Of a stretch of 64,000 nucleotides of DNA, positions 36,536 to 45,788 are shown piece after piece. The stretch's first letter is position 1. The number at the start of each line of letters is the position of its first letter. The position numbers and the translations under genes are program-made. A model generated the notes under the pieces. It worked only from the letters and a program-made list of their open reading frames with translations, was not told the DNA's origin and did no database searches. Source of the stretch: Shewanella insulae (GTDB lineage: Bacteria; Pseudomonadota; Gammaproteobacteria; Enterobacterales; Shewanellaceae); contig NZ_WRPA01000007.1 in assembly GCF_009831655.1 (NCBI RefSeq), forward strand, positions 62,001 to 126,000, read 5' to 3'.

Positions 36536-39500
36536 ATGAACCTCACCAAGATAAGTACCTCAAATCCAGCCGGCACCCTGGTGGCTCTGTTGCTCATCGC
36601 TATCTTTGGCGTGTTGGCCATAGGCAAGTTGCCGATACAGCTGCTGCCTGACATTCAGCGCCCGCAGATCTCCGTGTTTAACAATTGGCGCTCGGCGGCG
36701 CCCCAGGAGATGGAGTCGAACATCATCGAACCACAGGAGAATGTGTTGCGTCAGGTGCCAGGTGTGGTGGAGATGACCTCCAATATCTCCCAGGGCTTTG
36801 GCGGCATCACACTGACCTTCGAGGTGGGCAGCGACATGCAGGCGGGAATGATCAATGTGATCAACGCCCTCAATCAGACGCCACCTAGGCCGCTGGATGC
36901 CAACGAGCCCTTTATCAATGTCGGTGGCGGCAACGGTGCGCCGAATCTGGCCTCCCTGCTGATCCGCATGGCGCCGGGCAATCCGGCTACCGATTTTGCC
37001 CAGTACCAGAAGCTGATCGACGATGTGGTGGAGCCTCGGTTGAGGCTGATCTCCGGTGTCGGTTCGGTGCGACTGCAAAGCCGCCTGCCGAAAGAGCTAC
37101 ATATCGAGTTCGACCCCTACCGCGCCGCGGCGTTGGGGATAACCCTAGATCAGCTGCGCAGCACTCTCTCGCGGGCGGCGGATATCTCGGGCGGTACCGC
37201 CAATGTGGGGCGTCGCCAATATACGGTGCGTTTCATTGGTCAGTACACGCCGGAAAATCTGGGCAATCTCATCGTCACCTATAACGAGGGGCGCCCCATC
37301 TACCTCAACGAGCTGGCAGATGTGGCAGTTTCCACCTCAGAGGTGCAGGGCTTTACCAAGCGCAACGGTTATCCCGCCTACTATATGACCATCGAGGGTA
37401 CCTTCGACGCCAATACGGTGAAGGTGCTCGATGGGGTCAACGAGGCAATTGTCGAGCTTAACCAGGGGCCGCTCAAGGAGGCGGGGCTGGTGTTGGATCT
37501 CTCCTTCGATGCCTCAGTACATATCAAGCGTGCCATCTGGCTGGTGAAGGGCAACCTGGCGATCGGGGTGGTGCTGGCACTGGTGATCCTCTATGCCTTC
37601 CTGCGCAGTTTCCGCGCGACCCTGATGATCGCCTCGACCATTCCCGTTGCCCTGCTGATCGCCTTCTTCTTCCTGGAGATGATGGGCCGCACCCTGAATG
37701 TGATCTCCCTGGCGGGCCTCGCCTTTGCGGTGGGGCTGGTGTTGGATGCAGCCATCATAGTGCAGGAAAATATTGTGCGTATCCTGCAGCAGGGGACACC
37801 TGTCCGCGAGGCCATCGCCAAGGGCACAGATCAGGTGAAGGGGGCCCTGCTGGCCTCGACCGCCACGACGGTAGCCATCTTCCTGCCTATCCTGTTTATG
37901 CCGGGTGTGGAGGGCCAGTTGTTTTCTGACCTGGCACTCACCCTGTCGGTGGCCGTGGTCTCCTCCTTTATCAGCGCCATCACACTGATCCCTGTGTTTA
38001 GCCTGCTCTGGCTCAAGCTCTCCTCACGAGAGGATGCGCAGCAGACCGGCCGCCTGTGGCAGTGGATATCTATGACGGTGCAGCGCCTCACCGGCGATAC
38101 CAAACGCGCTGGCTTCTGGTGTCTTACCCTGATACTGGGGGCCGCCTTGCTAACGGTCGTGCTGATGCCCCGCCCCGACTTCCTGCCCCAGGCGCGCTCG
38201 GATGGCATATTTGCCTTCTTTGCCCTGCCGCCGGGTGCCAACATAAAGACGCTGGAAAAGGAGGTGGGCGATGTGATCATCGAGCGTCTCAAGCCTCACT
38301 ACGACAAGGAGAAGCAGCCCTACATCAAGGGATATAACTTCTCCATGTACAGCGCCTTCAACGTCTTGTTTGTCTACCCAGAGGATCCGTCGCAGGCCGA
38401 TGCCATGATAGAGCTGCTTAACAAGGAGATCTTGGTGGGGCTACCCGATACCCAGGCCTTTACCAACCGCGGCTCTCTGCTGCAGTTCGGCTTTAACGGC
38501 GGACGGGCGATTAATATCGACCTTCAGGGGCCCGACATGGAGGCGCTGATGGAGAGCGCAAGCAAGGGAATGGGGCTCATTCAGGAGGCGCTGCCCGGCG
38601 CCGTGGTTCGGCCTATTCCAGGACTCTCCATGGCACAGCCGGAGCTGCAGCTGATCCCTAACGAGCGCCGTCTGGCCCAGGCCGGTGTCGACCGGATACA
38701 GATAGCCAATGCCATCCGTGCCTATACCTCTGGCTTGTTTGTGGGTGAGTATTTCGACGGCAACGAGCGCATGGATGTGCTGCTAAAGGGACCCAAGTGG
38801 CAGGTGCCCGAGCAGTTGTCGGCGACTCCTGTTTATACTCAGGCCGCCGGCATTCAGACCATAGGTGAGCTGGCCACCCTCAAGCGCACCGTAGGACCGA
38901 CCCAGTTGCAGCGAGTCAACGGCAAACGCAGTGTCAGCCTGTTGATCTTCCCGCCGGCGGATATGTCATTGGACGAGGCGCTGGAGAAGCTCAACGAGTC
39001 TGCGGTGCCGGCCCTGAGAGCCAGCCTGCCGGAAAACAGCTCGCTCGGGTATCGTGGCAGCGCCGACAAGCTAGACAGCACCATCAAGGATATGGGCGCC
39101 AACTTCGCCCTGGCGGTGGTGATCCTCTTCCTGCTGATGGCGGCCATGTTCAAGTCGACCAAGGACAGCCTGCTGGTCTTGCTCTCTATGCCGCTGGCGA
39201 TCTGTGGCGGCGTGGTCAGCCTGCGACTGCTAAACTTGTTTAGCTTCCAGAGCCTGGATCTGCTGACCATGATAGGCTTCATCATCTTGCTGGGGCTGGT
39301 GGTCAATAATGCTATCTTGCTGGTGGATCAGACCCGTCAGAGTTATCGCGAGACGCAGGATATCGATCAGGCCATCGCCCAGGCCGTTGCGACCCGTGCC
39401 CGTCCGGTATATATGAGCACCCTGACGTCGATCTTCGGCATGCTGCCCCTGATGCTGGTGCCGGGGGTCGGTAGCGAGATCTATCGCGGCCTGGCGGCGG

Positions 39501-39646
39501 TCATCGTCGGAGGCATGACCTTTAGCGCCTTGTTTACCCTTATTTTGATGCCCAGTCTATTGCGCCTGACCCATAGGCTGAGCCCAGTTACTAACAGGAT
39601 GGCCGATGAGCCCGTCCTCGCATCCACCACAGGAGTGAAGTCATGA
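36536..39646 (+). CDS. RND efflux pump, HAE family, second system
   Basis: A 1036-residue inner-membrane RND pump with 12 membrane segments and two large periplasmic domains. In helix 4 the relay motif is GLVLDAAIIVQENI: only the first aspartate of the usual pair is kept, the second being Ala. This places it in a subgroup distinct from AcrB. It starts the operon, and its stop overlaps the adaptor gene in an ATGA. The outer-membrane channel is not encoded nearby. The substrate is unknown. Confidence 0.92.
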   Translation: MNLTKISTSNPAGTLVALLLIAIFGVLAIGKLPIQLLPDIQRPQISVFNNWRSAAPQEMESNIIEPQENVLRQVPGVVEMTSNISQGFGGITLTFEVGSDMQAGMINVINALNQTPPRPLDANEPFINVGGGNGAPNLASLLIRMAPGNPATDFAQYQKLIDDVVEPRLRLISGVGSVRLQSRLPKELHIEFDPYRAAALGITLDQLRSTLSRAADISGGTANVGRRQYTVRFIGQYTPENLGNLIVTYNEGRPIYLNELADVAVSTSEVQGFTKRNGYPAYYMTIEGTFDANTVKVLDGVNEAIVELNQGPLKEAGLVLDLSFDASVHIKRAIWLVKGNLAIGVVLALVILYAFLRSFRATLMIASTIPVALLIAFFFLEMMGRTLNVISLAGLAFAVGLVLDAAIIVQENIVRILQQGTPVREAIAKGTDQVKGALLASTATTVAIFLPILFMPGVEGQLFSDLALTLSVAVVSSFISAITLIPVFSLLWLKLSSREDAQQTGRLWQWISMTVQRLTGDTKRAGFWCLTLILGAALLTVVLMPRPDFLPQARSDGIFAFFALPPGANIKTLEKEVGDVIIERLKPHYDKEKQPYIKGYNFSMYSAFNVLFVYPEDPSQADAMIELLNKEILVGLPDTQAFTNRGSLLQFGFNGGRAINIDLQGPDMEALMESASKGMGLIQEALPGAVVRPIPGLSMAQPELQLIPNERRLAQAGVDRIQIANAIRAYTSGLFVGEYFDGNERMDVLLKGPKWQVPEQLSATPVYTQAAGIQTIGELATLKRTVGPTQLQRVNGKRSVSLLIFPPADMSLDEALEKLNESAVPALRASLPENSSLGYRGSADKLDSTIKDMGANFALAVVILFLLMAAMFKSTKDSLLVLLSMPLAICGGVVSLRLLNLFSFQSLDLLTMIGFIILLGLVVNNAILLVDQTRQSYRETQDIDQAIAQAVATRARPVYMSTLTSIFGMLPLMLVPGVGSEIYRGLAAVIVGGMTFSALFTLILMPSLLRLTHRLSPVTNRMADEPVLASTTGVKS

Positions 39647-40713
39647 GATCCTTAATTGCCGCGGTGCTGGCGCTCTCTCTAATCGGCCCCATGAGCTGGG
39701 CCCAGGGCGAGGCGCCCGAGCGTCTGGTGCAGGTGGTTCAGGTTGAGAACCGTGCCCTGTCGCCCAAGATAATGGTGATAGGCTCAGTCCATTCCCGTAA
39801 CTATGCCGAGCTGACGGCGGGTATCGAGGGTAAGCTCGAGTGGGTGATCGAGGCTGGCACCCAGGTGAAGGCGGGGGAGGTGGTTGCCCGTATCGAGAAG
39901 ACTCGCCTGGAGCTACAGAAGGCTCAGCAGGAGGCGCAGATAGAGTATGAGACGGTGGGCCTATCTAGGCTGAACCGAGAATTGAAGCGGCTGCAGAAGC
40001 TGATCGCCAACAAGAACGCCTCGGAAACCGAGTTGGACAAGGCGCGCTCGGATCGTGACCTTGCCGCCGCCAACCTCAAGCTGGCACAGATTAAACTCGA
40101 GATGATACTCGACGATATCGCCCGTACCCAGGTGAAGGCGCCCTTTGCCGGTATCATCACCGCACGTCAACGACAGGCGGGTGAAGATATCAGCCGTGCC
40201 GAGTCTATCGTCGCCATCACAGACCCGGACAACCTGGAGATCCGCCTGCATGCACCGCTCAAGCATAGCCGCCGGGTGCGGGTGGGAGACGAACTGCGGG
40301 TCTATCACAGCCTGGGTGAGTTTTCCGCCAAGATCCGCAGCCTGATCCCAGTGTCCGACGTGCGCTCCCAGACCTTCGAGGCCCGCATCGATCTGCCGCT
40401 GGAGACGCAGGATATGCTAAACGTCGGCGAGCTGGTCTCCCTGGCGCTGCCGATTGCCCCTAAACAGCTGACTACCTTAGTGCCCCGGGACGCCGTGGTG
40501 CTGCGCTCCGCCGGTGCCTTCGTGTTCAAGGTAGACGAGAGTAACAAGGCGGTTAAGGTAGCCGTAGAGCTGGGCGATGGCGAAGGGGAGTGGATAGCCG
40601 TCAAGGGTGAGCTCAGCGACAGCGACCGGGTAGTGATTCGCGGCGCCGAGACGCTGCAAGATGGTCAACAGGTGAAGGTGCAGACCAATACCTTGGAGCA
40701 GAGCGTCGGTTAA
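39643..40713 (+). CDS. RND efflux periplasmic adaptor protein
   Basis: A 356-residue membrane fusion protein with a cleavable signal peptide (LIGPMSWAQGE, no lipobox). Lipoyl halves (TAGIEGKLEWVIEAGTQVKAG and RTQVKAPFAGIITARQRQAG) flank a coiled-coil hairpin at residues 85-155. The beta barrel follows. Translation is coupled to the pump gene upstream by an ATGA overlap. The order pump-adaptor is the reverse of the AcrAB-type operon at 18.4 kb. Confidence 0.9.
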   Translation: MRSLIAAVLALSLIGPMSWAQGEAPERLVQVVQVENRALSPKIMVIGSVHSRNYAELTAGIEGKLEWVIEAGTQVKAGEVVARIEKTRLELQKAQQEAQIEYETVGLSRLNRELKRLQKLIANKNASETELDKARSDRDLAAANLKLAQIKLEMILDDIARTQVKAPFAGIITARQRQAGEDISRAESIVAITDPDNLEIRLHAPLKHSRRVRVGDELRVYHSLGEFSAKIRSLIPVSDVRSQTFEARIDLPLETQDMLNVGELVSLALPIAPKQLTTLVPRDAVVLRSAGAFVFKVDESNKAVKVAVELGDGEGEWIAVKGELSDSDRVVIRGAETLQDGQQVKVQTNTLEQSVG

Positions 40714-40736
40714 TCTATATCTTTGGAGATAGCCTC

Positions 40737-40768
40737 GCCGGCATCCACTCAGTGGGTGTCGGCTTTTT
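40737..40768 (+). terminator. Terminator of the second RND operon
   Basis: GCCGGCATCCAC and GTGGGTGTCGGC form a 12-bp stem with wobble pairs and a 3-base loop, then TTTTT. It lies about 25 bases after the adaptor stop. Confidence 0.9.
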
Positions 40769-40894
40769 GGTTGAATCTCGGTGGATTGCGGCCAAAAACT
40801 GCCGTCGAGATCATAGTCTTCTGGTTTCAACATGGCATAATGAGCGGCAATATTCGCTTTTACTCATATCCTACAGTTAACGCTAAGGTACTCT

Positions 40895-42142
40895 ATGTCT
40901 ATGCAAGCCGATCCCTGTGCAAAACCCAGCCTAATGCATCCCGATGAAGCCATCATCAAGCTATTGGAACAAGTTCGTCCACTGGATGAGTCGGAAATGG
41001 TGCAGCTGCCCCATGCCTTGGGACGCGTGCTGGCCGAGGATCTGGCGTCGAGCATAGACCTGCCTCCCTTCGATAACTCGGCGATGGACGGCTACGCCTT
41101 CCGTTTCGAGGACCTGACCCAGGGCAATCGTTTCACCCTCATAGGTCAGTCCTTTGCCGGGCATCCCTTCGAGGGCGAGGCCGGTGCCAATACCTGTGTG
41201 CGTATCATGACGGGGGCGCCAGTGCCGCCGGGTTATGACACAGTGCAGATGCAGGAGAAGGTCGAGGTCGACGGCGACAACATAGTGATCGAGGCGCCCA
41301 AGGCGTTAGGCGCCAACGTGCGTCGTCGCGGTGAAGAGGTGAAGATGGGGGGCAAGGTGCTCTGCGCCGGCACTCAGATTGGCGCCGCCGAGATGGGCGT
41401 TTTGGCCACCATAGGTGCCAGCCAGGTGCGGGTGACTCGTCAGGTGAAGGTGGCCTTCTTTTCTACCGGTGACGAGCTACGCCCAGTGGGCAGCGAGCTG
41501 GCACCGGGTCAGATCTATGACTCTAATCGCTACAGTATTCAGGGCCTGTTGAGTCGCGCCAACGTCGAGTGGATAGACCTTGGGGTGATTGAAGACGACC
41601 CTGAGGCGATCCGCGCCGCGTTTCGCAATGCGTCGGCCAATGCCGATATGGTGATCACCTCGGGTGGCGTCTCTGTGGGTGATGCCGACTTTACCAAGCA
41701 GATCCTCGACGAGGAGGGTGAGATCACCTTCTGGAAGCTTGCTATCAAGCCGGGCAAGCCCTTCGCCTTCGGCCGTATCGGCGATGCCGTCTTCTGTGGC
41801 CTGCCGGGTAATCCCGTTTCCTCCATGGTGACCTTCTACAAGTTGGTGTGGCCGCTGCTCAACAAGATGCAAGGGTTGCCACAGGTGAAGCCGCTCCTGT
41901 TGCGGGCCAAGCTAAAGGGCAACCTGCGCAAGTTCCCTGGTCGCGTCGAGTATCAACGTGGCGTGCTGAGTCAAAATGCCCAGGGTGAGACCGAGGTGAG
42001 TGTCACCGGCGGTCAGGGCTCTGGTATGCTCACTTCCATGAGTCTGGCCAACTGCTTCATCATACTGGCTCAGGAGCAGGGAGATACGCCGGACGGTAGC
42101 CTGGTGACAGTGGAGCCCTTCAACTCAGTGTTGGCACTCTAG
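40895..42142 (+). CDS. moeA: Molybdopterin molybdenumtransferase MoeA
   Basis: A 415-residue cytoplasmic enzyme that inserts molybdate into adenylylated molybdopterin. Features are the N-terminal DLPPFDNSAMDGYAF, then FFSTGDELRPVGSEL, the ITSGGVSVGDADFTK loop for MPT binding, and GLPGNPVSSMVTF. Length is near E. coli MoeA (411). AAGG precedes the ATG. moeB follows after 9 bases, so both form one operon as in E. coli. They supply cofactor to the formate dehydrogenases in the right part of the window. Confidence 0.96.
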   Translation: MSMQADPCAKPSLMHPDEAIIKLLEQVRPLDESEMVQLPHALGRVLAEDLASSIDLPPFDNSAMDGYAFRFEDLTQGNRFTLIGQSFAGHPFEGEAGANTCVRIMTGAPVPPGYDTVQMQEKVEVDGDNIVIEAPKALGANVRRRGEEVKMGGKVLCAGTQIGAAEMGVLATIGASQVRVTRQVKVAFFSTGDELRPVGSELAPGQIYDSNRYSIQGLLSRANVEWIDLGVIEDDPEAIRAAFRNASANADMVITSGGVSVGDADFTKQILDEEGEITFWKLAIKPGKPFAFGRIGDAVFCGLPGNPVSSMVTFYKLVWPLLNKMQGLPQVKPLLLRAKLKGNLRKFPGRVEYQRGVLSQNAQGETEVSVTGGQGSGMLTSMSLANCFIILAQEQGDTPDGSLVTVEPFNSVLAL

Positions 42143-42151
42143 GGGCGTTGG

Positions 42152-42919
42152 ATGGAGCATAATACCCAAGAGGAGATCCTCTCTGACGCCGAGATATTGC
42201 GCTATAGCCGCCATATCTCCATCAAGGCGATGGATTTCGAAGGCCAGGAGCGACTCAAGCAGGCCAAGGTGCTGGTAATAGGTGCCGGCGGCCTAGGCTG
42301 CGCCTCCACCCAATATCTGGCGGTTGCCGGAGTGGGTCAGCTGACCCTGGTGGATTTCGATACCGTCGAGCTGTCTAACCTGCAGCGGCAGGTGCTGCAC
42401 CATGATGCCACTATCGGCCAGCCCAAGGTGGAGTCGGCTAAGGCATCGCTGATGCAGCTCAATCCCCACCTCAGGGTCGAGACCATCAATGCCGTGCTCG
42501 ATGACGAGCAGATCCTGGCGCTGGTGGCAGAGCATGATCTGGTGATGGACTGTACCGACAACATAGTGGTGCGTGAACAGCTCAACCAGGCCTGTTTCAC
42601 GCATAAGGTGCCGCTGGTGTCGGCCGCCGCTATCCGCATGGAGGGCACGGTTACCGTATTCGACTATGGCGAGCAGAGCCCCTGTTATCACTGCTACAGC
42701 AAGCTGTTTGGCGACCAACAGCTAACCTGTGTCGAGTCGGGCATTCTGGCACCCGTGGTGGGTATGATAGGTTGCCTGCAGGCGGTGGAGGCGATCAAGG
42801 TGCTGGCCAAGATGGGCAAGACTCTCAGCGGCCGCATCCTGATGATAGATGCCATGACCATGGAATTTCGAGAGATGAAGCTACCTAAGCAGAGTTCATG
42901 CCCGGTCTGCGGTGTGTGA
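42152..42919 (+). CDS. moeB: Molybdopterin-synthase adenylyltransferase MoeB
   Basis: A 255-residue E1-like enzyme that adenylates the C-terminus of MoaD. The ATP loop is VIGAGGLGCASTQYL, followed by VDFDTVELSNLQRQVLH. The zinc site is two Cys pairs, SPCYHC and the terminal SSCPVCGV. Length is near E. coli MoeB (249). It is 9 bases downstream of moeA and ends at a strong terminator. Rhodanese-type extension is absent. Confidence 0.96.
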   Translation: MEHNTQEEILSDAEILRYSRHISIKAMDFEGQERLKQAKVLVIGAGGLGCASTQYLAVAGVGQLTLVDFDTVELSNLQRQVLHHDATIGQPKVESAKASLMQLNPHLRVETINAVLDDEQILALVAEHDLVMDCTDNIVVREQLNQACFTHKVPLVSAAAIRMEGTVTVFDYGEQSPCYHCYSKLFGDQQLTCVESGILAPVVGMIGCLQAVEAIKVLAKMGKTLSGRILMIDAMTMEFREMKLPKQSSCPVCGV

Positions 42920-42961
42920 GTGTTTACTACCAAAGCCGCTGAATACTCAGTCGTGAACGTA

Positions 42962-42990
42962 AGAAGCGAGGCAAATGCCTCGCTTTTTTG
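42962..42990 (+). terminator. Terminator of moeAB
   Basis: AGCGAGGC-AAAT-GCCTCGCT is a perfect 8-bp stem followed by TTTTT, 45 bases past the moeB stop. Confidence 0.95.
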
Positions 42991-43045
42991 TGCCCCCACA
43001 GTTCCCCTTATGATGCCGACCGGCAATAGGTGTCTGGTCTCGGAC

Positions 43046-43753
43046 TTATTTCAGGTGTCTGCCGCCATCCAGCGCCAGGGAACGCCCCGTTACATACTGG
43101 CTCTGCATCAGGTAGTCGATCGCCTCTAGCACCTCTGTTTCGCCGCCCTCTCTGGCAAGTACCGACTTGGCCATGGCCTTCTCGCGATAGGCCGCATCGT
43201 CATGCTCGTTGAAGCAGATCAGCGCCGGCGCGATGGCGTTGACCTTCACCTGTGGGGCCAGCTTGGCGGCGAAGGAGAGGGTCATGTTTTCCAGCGCGGC
43301 CTTGCTGGCGGCATAGGCGATATGTTTCTTGCTGCCCCTGTGTGCCACATAGTCGGTGAGATGGATTATGTCTGTCATGGTTTCCTGGCGTTGCAGCAGC
43401 GGGGCCAGGGCAAGATTAAGTTGGTAGGGGGCAGAGACATGTACCTGCATCATCTGCGTCATTAGCTGCTCTGGTCCTAGAGGGCTGTCATCACTCAGCC
43501 AGAGTGAGGCATTGTGGATCACCGCATCCAGGTGCTGGTAATTCTGTACTAGGGTTTGAATCAGCTTCTGCAGTTGGGTTGGCGCGTTAAAGTCACAGGG
43601 ATAGAGATCGGCGCCCAGCGCCTTTAATGCCTCTATGCTGGGGTAGTGGCTGCGATAGGTGCCGATAACCTTGTGTCCGCGGGCGAGAAAGGCCTCTGCC
43701 AGATAGAGGCCGATGCGTTTGCCTACGCCCGTGATGAGTATGTTTTTTTGCAT
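43046..43753 (-). CDS. folM: Dihydromonapterin reductase FolM (SDR family)
   Basis: A 235-residue short-chain dehydrogenase. The NADPH loop is NILITGVGKRIGLYLAEAF. The active Tyr/Lys lie in HIAYAASKAALENM, and the family-specific stretches HLTDYVAHRGSKKHIAY, VKVNAIAPALICFNEHDDAA and VTGRSLALDGGRHLK match E. coli FolM closely. FolM reduces dihydromonapterin to tetrahydromonapterin. The gene is monocistronic and convergent to moeB. The upstream gap contains an inverted repeat (43928-43966) that could belong to either neighbour. Confidence 0.92.
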   Translation of the reverse strand: MQKNILITGVGKRIGLYLAEAFLARGHKVIGTYRSHYPSIEALKALGADLYPCDFNAPTQLQKLIQTLVQNYQHLDAVIHNASLWLSDDSPLGPEQLMTQMMQVHVSAPYQLNLALAPLLQRQETMTDIIHLTDYVAHRGSKKHIAYAASKAALENMTLSFAAKLAPQVKVNAIAPALICFNEHDDAAYREKAMAKSVLAREGGETEVLEAIDYLMQSQYVTGRSLALDGGRHLK

Positions 43754-44137
43754 CTAATCTTCTTATGGCGTCCTGATGATGTCGATAGTAGCTTTCGCGA
43801 CTCGGCGGATTCAAGTGCTTTTAGGGACAGAGGGGAGCCTGTTGGCTTTTTGGGAATCTAGGCGACTGGAATTATTTCCACTCGCTTTATTCATTTATTG
43901 TTTGTGTTCAAATTATATTGCCGTTGGTAAAAATCCCCATGGCATCCATTTATAACGGGATTTTTAGGGTTAAAAAGTCGCTAAATGGTTAAAATTGGGT
44001 TAAATATTGGACGTAGGCGTCGATGGCGTTACAATAGGGGCGGATATTTTTATTGTATTGCTATGAGTTCAAATCATTTTAATCAAATCTAAATGATTGC
44101 CTGGTGGCGATTCTTTGAGTCTTTACGGAGAGAATCG
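43754..44137. promoter_or_regulatory. Divergent gap between folM and the BCCT transporter gene
   Basis: A 384-base gap, AT-rich in its right half. It holds a perfect inverted repeat, TAAAAATCCC (43928-43937) and GGGATTTTTA (43957-43966), and three copies of GGTTAAA (43968, 43987 and 43998) that could bind a regulator of the transporter. No credible gene is present. Confidence 0.45.
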
Positions 44138-45709
44138 ATGACGAAAGGTATTGATAAATACAGCATTGAAAGCACCGACTATACAATCGGTCAGGACAAT
44201 GTGCAGAAGTGGGGGTTCGATGTACATAACCCCGTGTTTGGGGTGAGTGCCGGGCTAATTGCGGCCTTTTTGTTGGCGACCCTGTTGACCGATGCCGAGA
44301 CGGCCAAGTCTGTGCTCGACGGTATCAAGTGGAAGATTATTGGCGCCTTCGACTGGTTGTTTATCTGGTCGGGGAATATTTTCGTGATTTTCTGCCTGGG
44401 TCTGATCCTGTCGCCCTACGGTAAGATACGCTTGGGGGGCAACGAGGCGACGGCGGATTATTCCTTCCTTTCTTGGCTTTCCATGCTATTTGCCGCAGGT
44501 ATGGGGATTGGCCTGATGTTCTGGAGCGTGGCCGAGCCGGTGGCCTACTTTACTGGCTGGTATGAGACGCCTCTAGGGGTCGAGCCTAACACGCCGGAGG
44601 CGGCCAAGTTGGCGTTAGGTGCCACCATGTTCCACTGGGGCCTACATCCCTGGGCCATCTATGGTGTAGTGGCCCTATCCTTGGCCTTCTTTGCATATAA
44701 CAAGGGAATGCCCCTCTCTATCCGCTCCATCTTCTACCCCTTGTTGGGTGACAGAGCCTGGGGTTGGGCTGGACATATTGTCGATATCCTGGCCGTGTTG
44801 GCGACCCTGTTTGGTCTGGCGACCTCGTTAGGGCTCGGGGCTCAGCAGGCCGCTAGTGGTATCCACCATGTGTTTGGTATCGATGCCGGCCTGGGACTGC
44901 AGATGATAGTGATTGTCGGTGTGACCCTGCTGGCCGTAGTGTCTGTGGTGCGCGGTATAGACGGTGGTGTTAAGGTGATCAGTAATGTCAACATGATCGT
45001 CGCCTTCCTGCTGCTGATCTTGGTGGCTATGATCGGCTACGCCGTCAGCCTGGGCAGCGTTCCAACTACCCTGATGGCCTATGTGGAGAACATTATTCCC
45101 TTGAGTAACCCCCATGGCCGAGGCGATGAGGCCTGGTTCCAGGGTTGGACCGTATTCTATTGGGCCTGGTGGATCTCCTGGTCGCCATTCGTGGGCATGT
45201 TTATCGCCAGGGTTTCTAAGGGCCGTACGGTACGTGAGTTCATCACCGCAGTGCTGCTGGTGCCGACTGCCGTCACCCTGATCTGGATGTCGGTATTTGG
45301 TGGCATGGCGATCGATCAGGTGGTCAACAAGGTGGGTGAGTTGGGCGAGAAAGGCTTGACCGATGTGCCGCTGGCCATGTTCCAGATGTTTGACGTGCTG
45401 CCTATGGGTACTCTGCTCTCAATCATCGCCGTGATACTGGTTTTGGTGTTCTTCATCACCTCGTCAGACTCTGGCTCTCTGGTGATCGACAGCATCACAG
45501 CCGGTGGCAAGATAGACGCGCCTGTACCGCAAAGGGTGTTCTGGGCGCTGCTTGAAGGCGCGATAGCCATGGCATTGCTGTGGATTGGTGGTACCGAGGC
45601 GATTCAGGCATTGCAGGCCGGTGCCATATCGACCGCGCTGCCCTTTACCGTGATACTGCTGCTGATGTGTGTCAGCCTGCTGAAGGGGATGCGTACCGAG
45701 CGCTTCTAA
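44138..45709 (+). CDS. BCCT-family transporter
   Basis: A 523-residue inner-membrane protein with 12 membrane segments. The BCCT signature WAWWISWSPFVGMFIARVSK (in the helix 8 region) is complete, and FAAGMGIGLMFWSVAEP is the conserved helix 3 region. The family imports betaine, choline, carnitine or DMSP using sodium or proton gradients; the substrate is not decided by sequence. The start follows GGAGAG; a longer frame from 44093 is unlikely. A bidirectional terminator follows. Confidence 0.93.
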   Translation: MTKGIDKYSIESTDYTIGQDNVQKWGFDVHNPVFGVSAGLIAAFLLATLLTDAETAKSVLDGIKWKIIGAFDWLFIWSGNIFVIFCLGLILSPYGKIRLGGNEATADYSFLSWLSMLFAAGMGIGLMFWSVAEPVAYFTGWYETPLGVEPNTPEAAKLALGATMFHWGLHPWAIYGVVALSLAFFAYNKGMPLSIRSIFYPLLGDRAWGWAGHIVDILAVLATLFGLATSLGLGAQQAASGIHHVFGIDAGLGLQMIVIVGVTLLAVVSVVRGIDGGVKVISNVNMIVAFLLLILVAMIGYAVSLGSVPTTLMAYVENIIPLSNPHGRGDEAWFQGWTVFYWAWWISWSPFVGMFIARVSKGRTVREFITAVLLVPTAVTLIWMSVFGGMAIDQVVNKVGELGEKGLTDVPLAMFQMFDVLPMGTLLSIIAVILVLVFFITSSDSGSLVIDSITAGGKIDAPVPQRVFWALLEGAIAMALLWIGGTEAIQALQAGAISTALPFTVILLLMCVSLLKGMRTERF

Positions 45710-45725
45710 TGCGGCGATAGTTAAG

Positions 45726-45754
45726 AAAAAAGGAGGCCATAGGCCTCCTTTTTT
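45726..45754. terminator. Bidirectional terminator
   Basis: AAAAAAGGAGGCC-ATA-GGCCTCCTTTTTT is a perfect stem with A- and T-runs, lying between the BCCT gene and the convergent exonuclease gene. Confidence 0.95.
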
Positions 45755-45788
45755 ATTGTCAGCGTTAATATGGGCGCTGGCATAAGTA

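Noticed and set aside
40723..40947. 74-codon plus-strand frame before moeA
   Set aside because: It spans the terminator and the moeA start in another frame, without family features.
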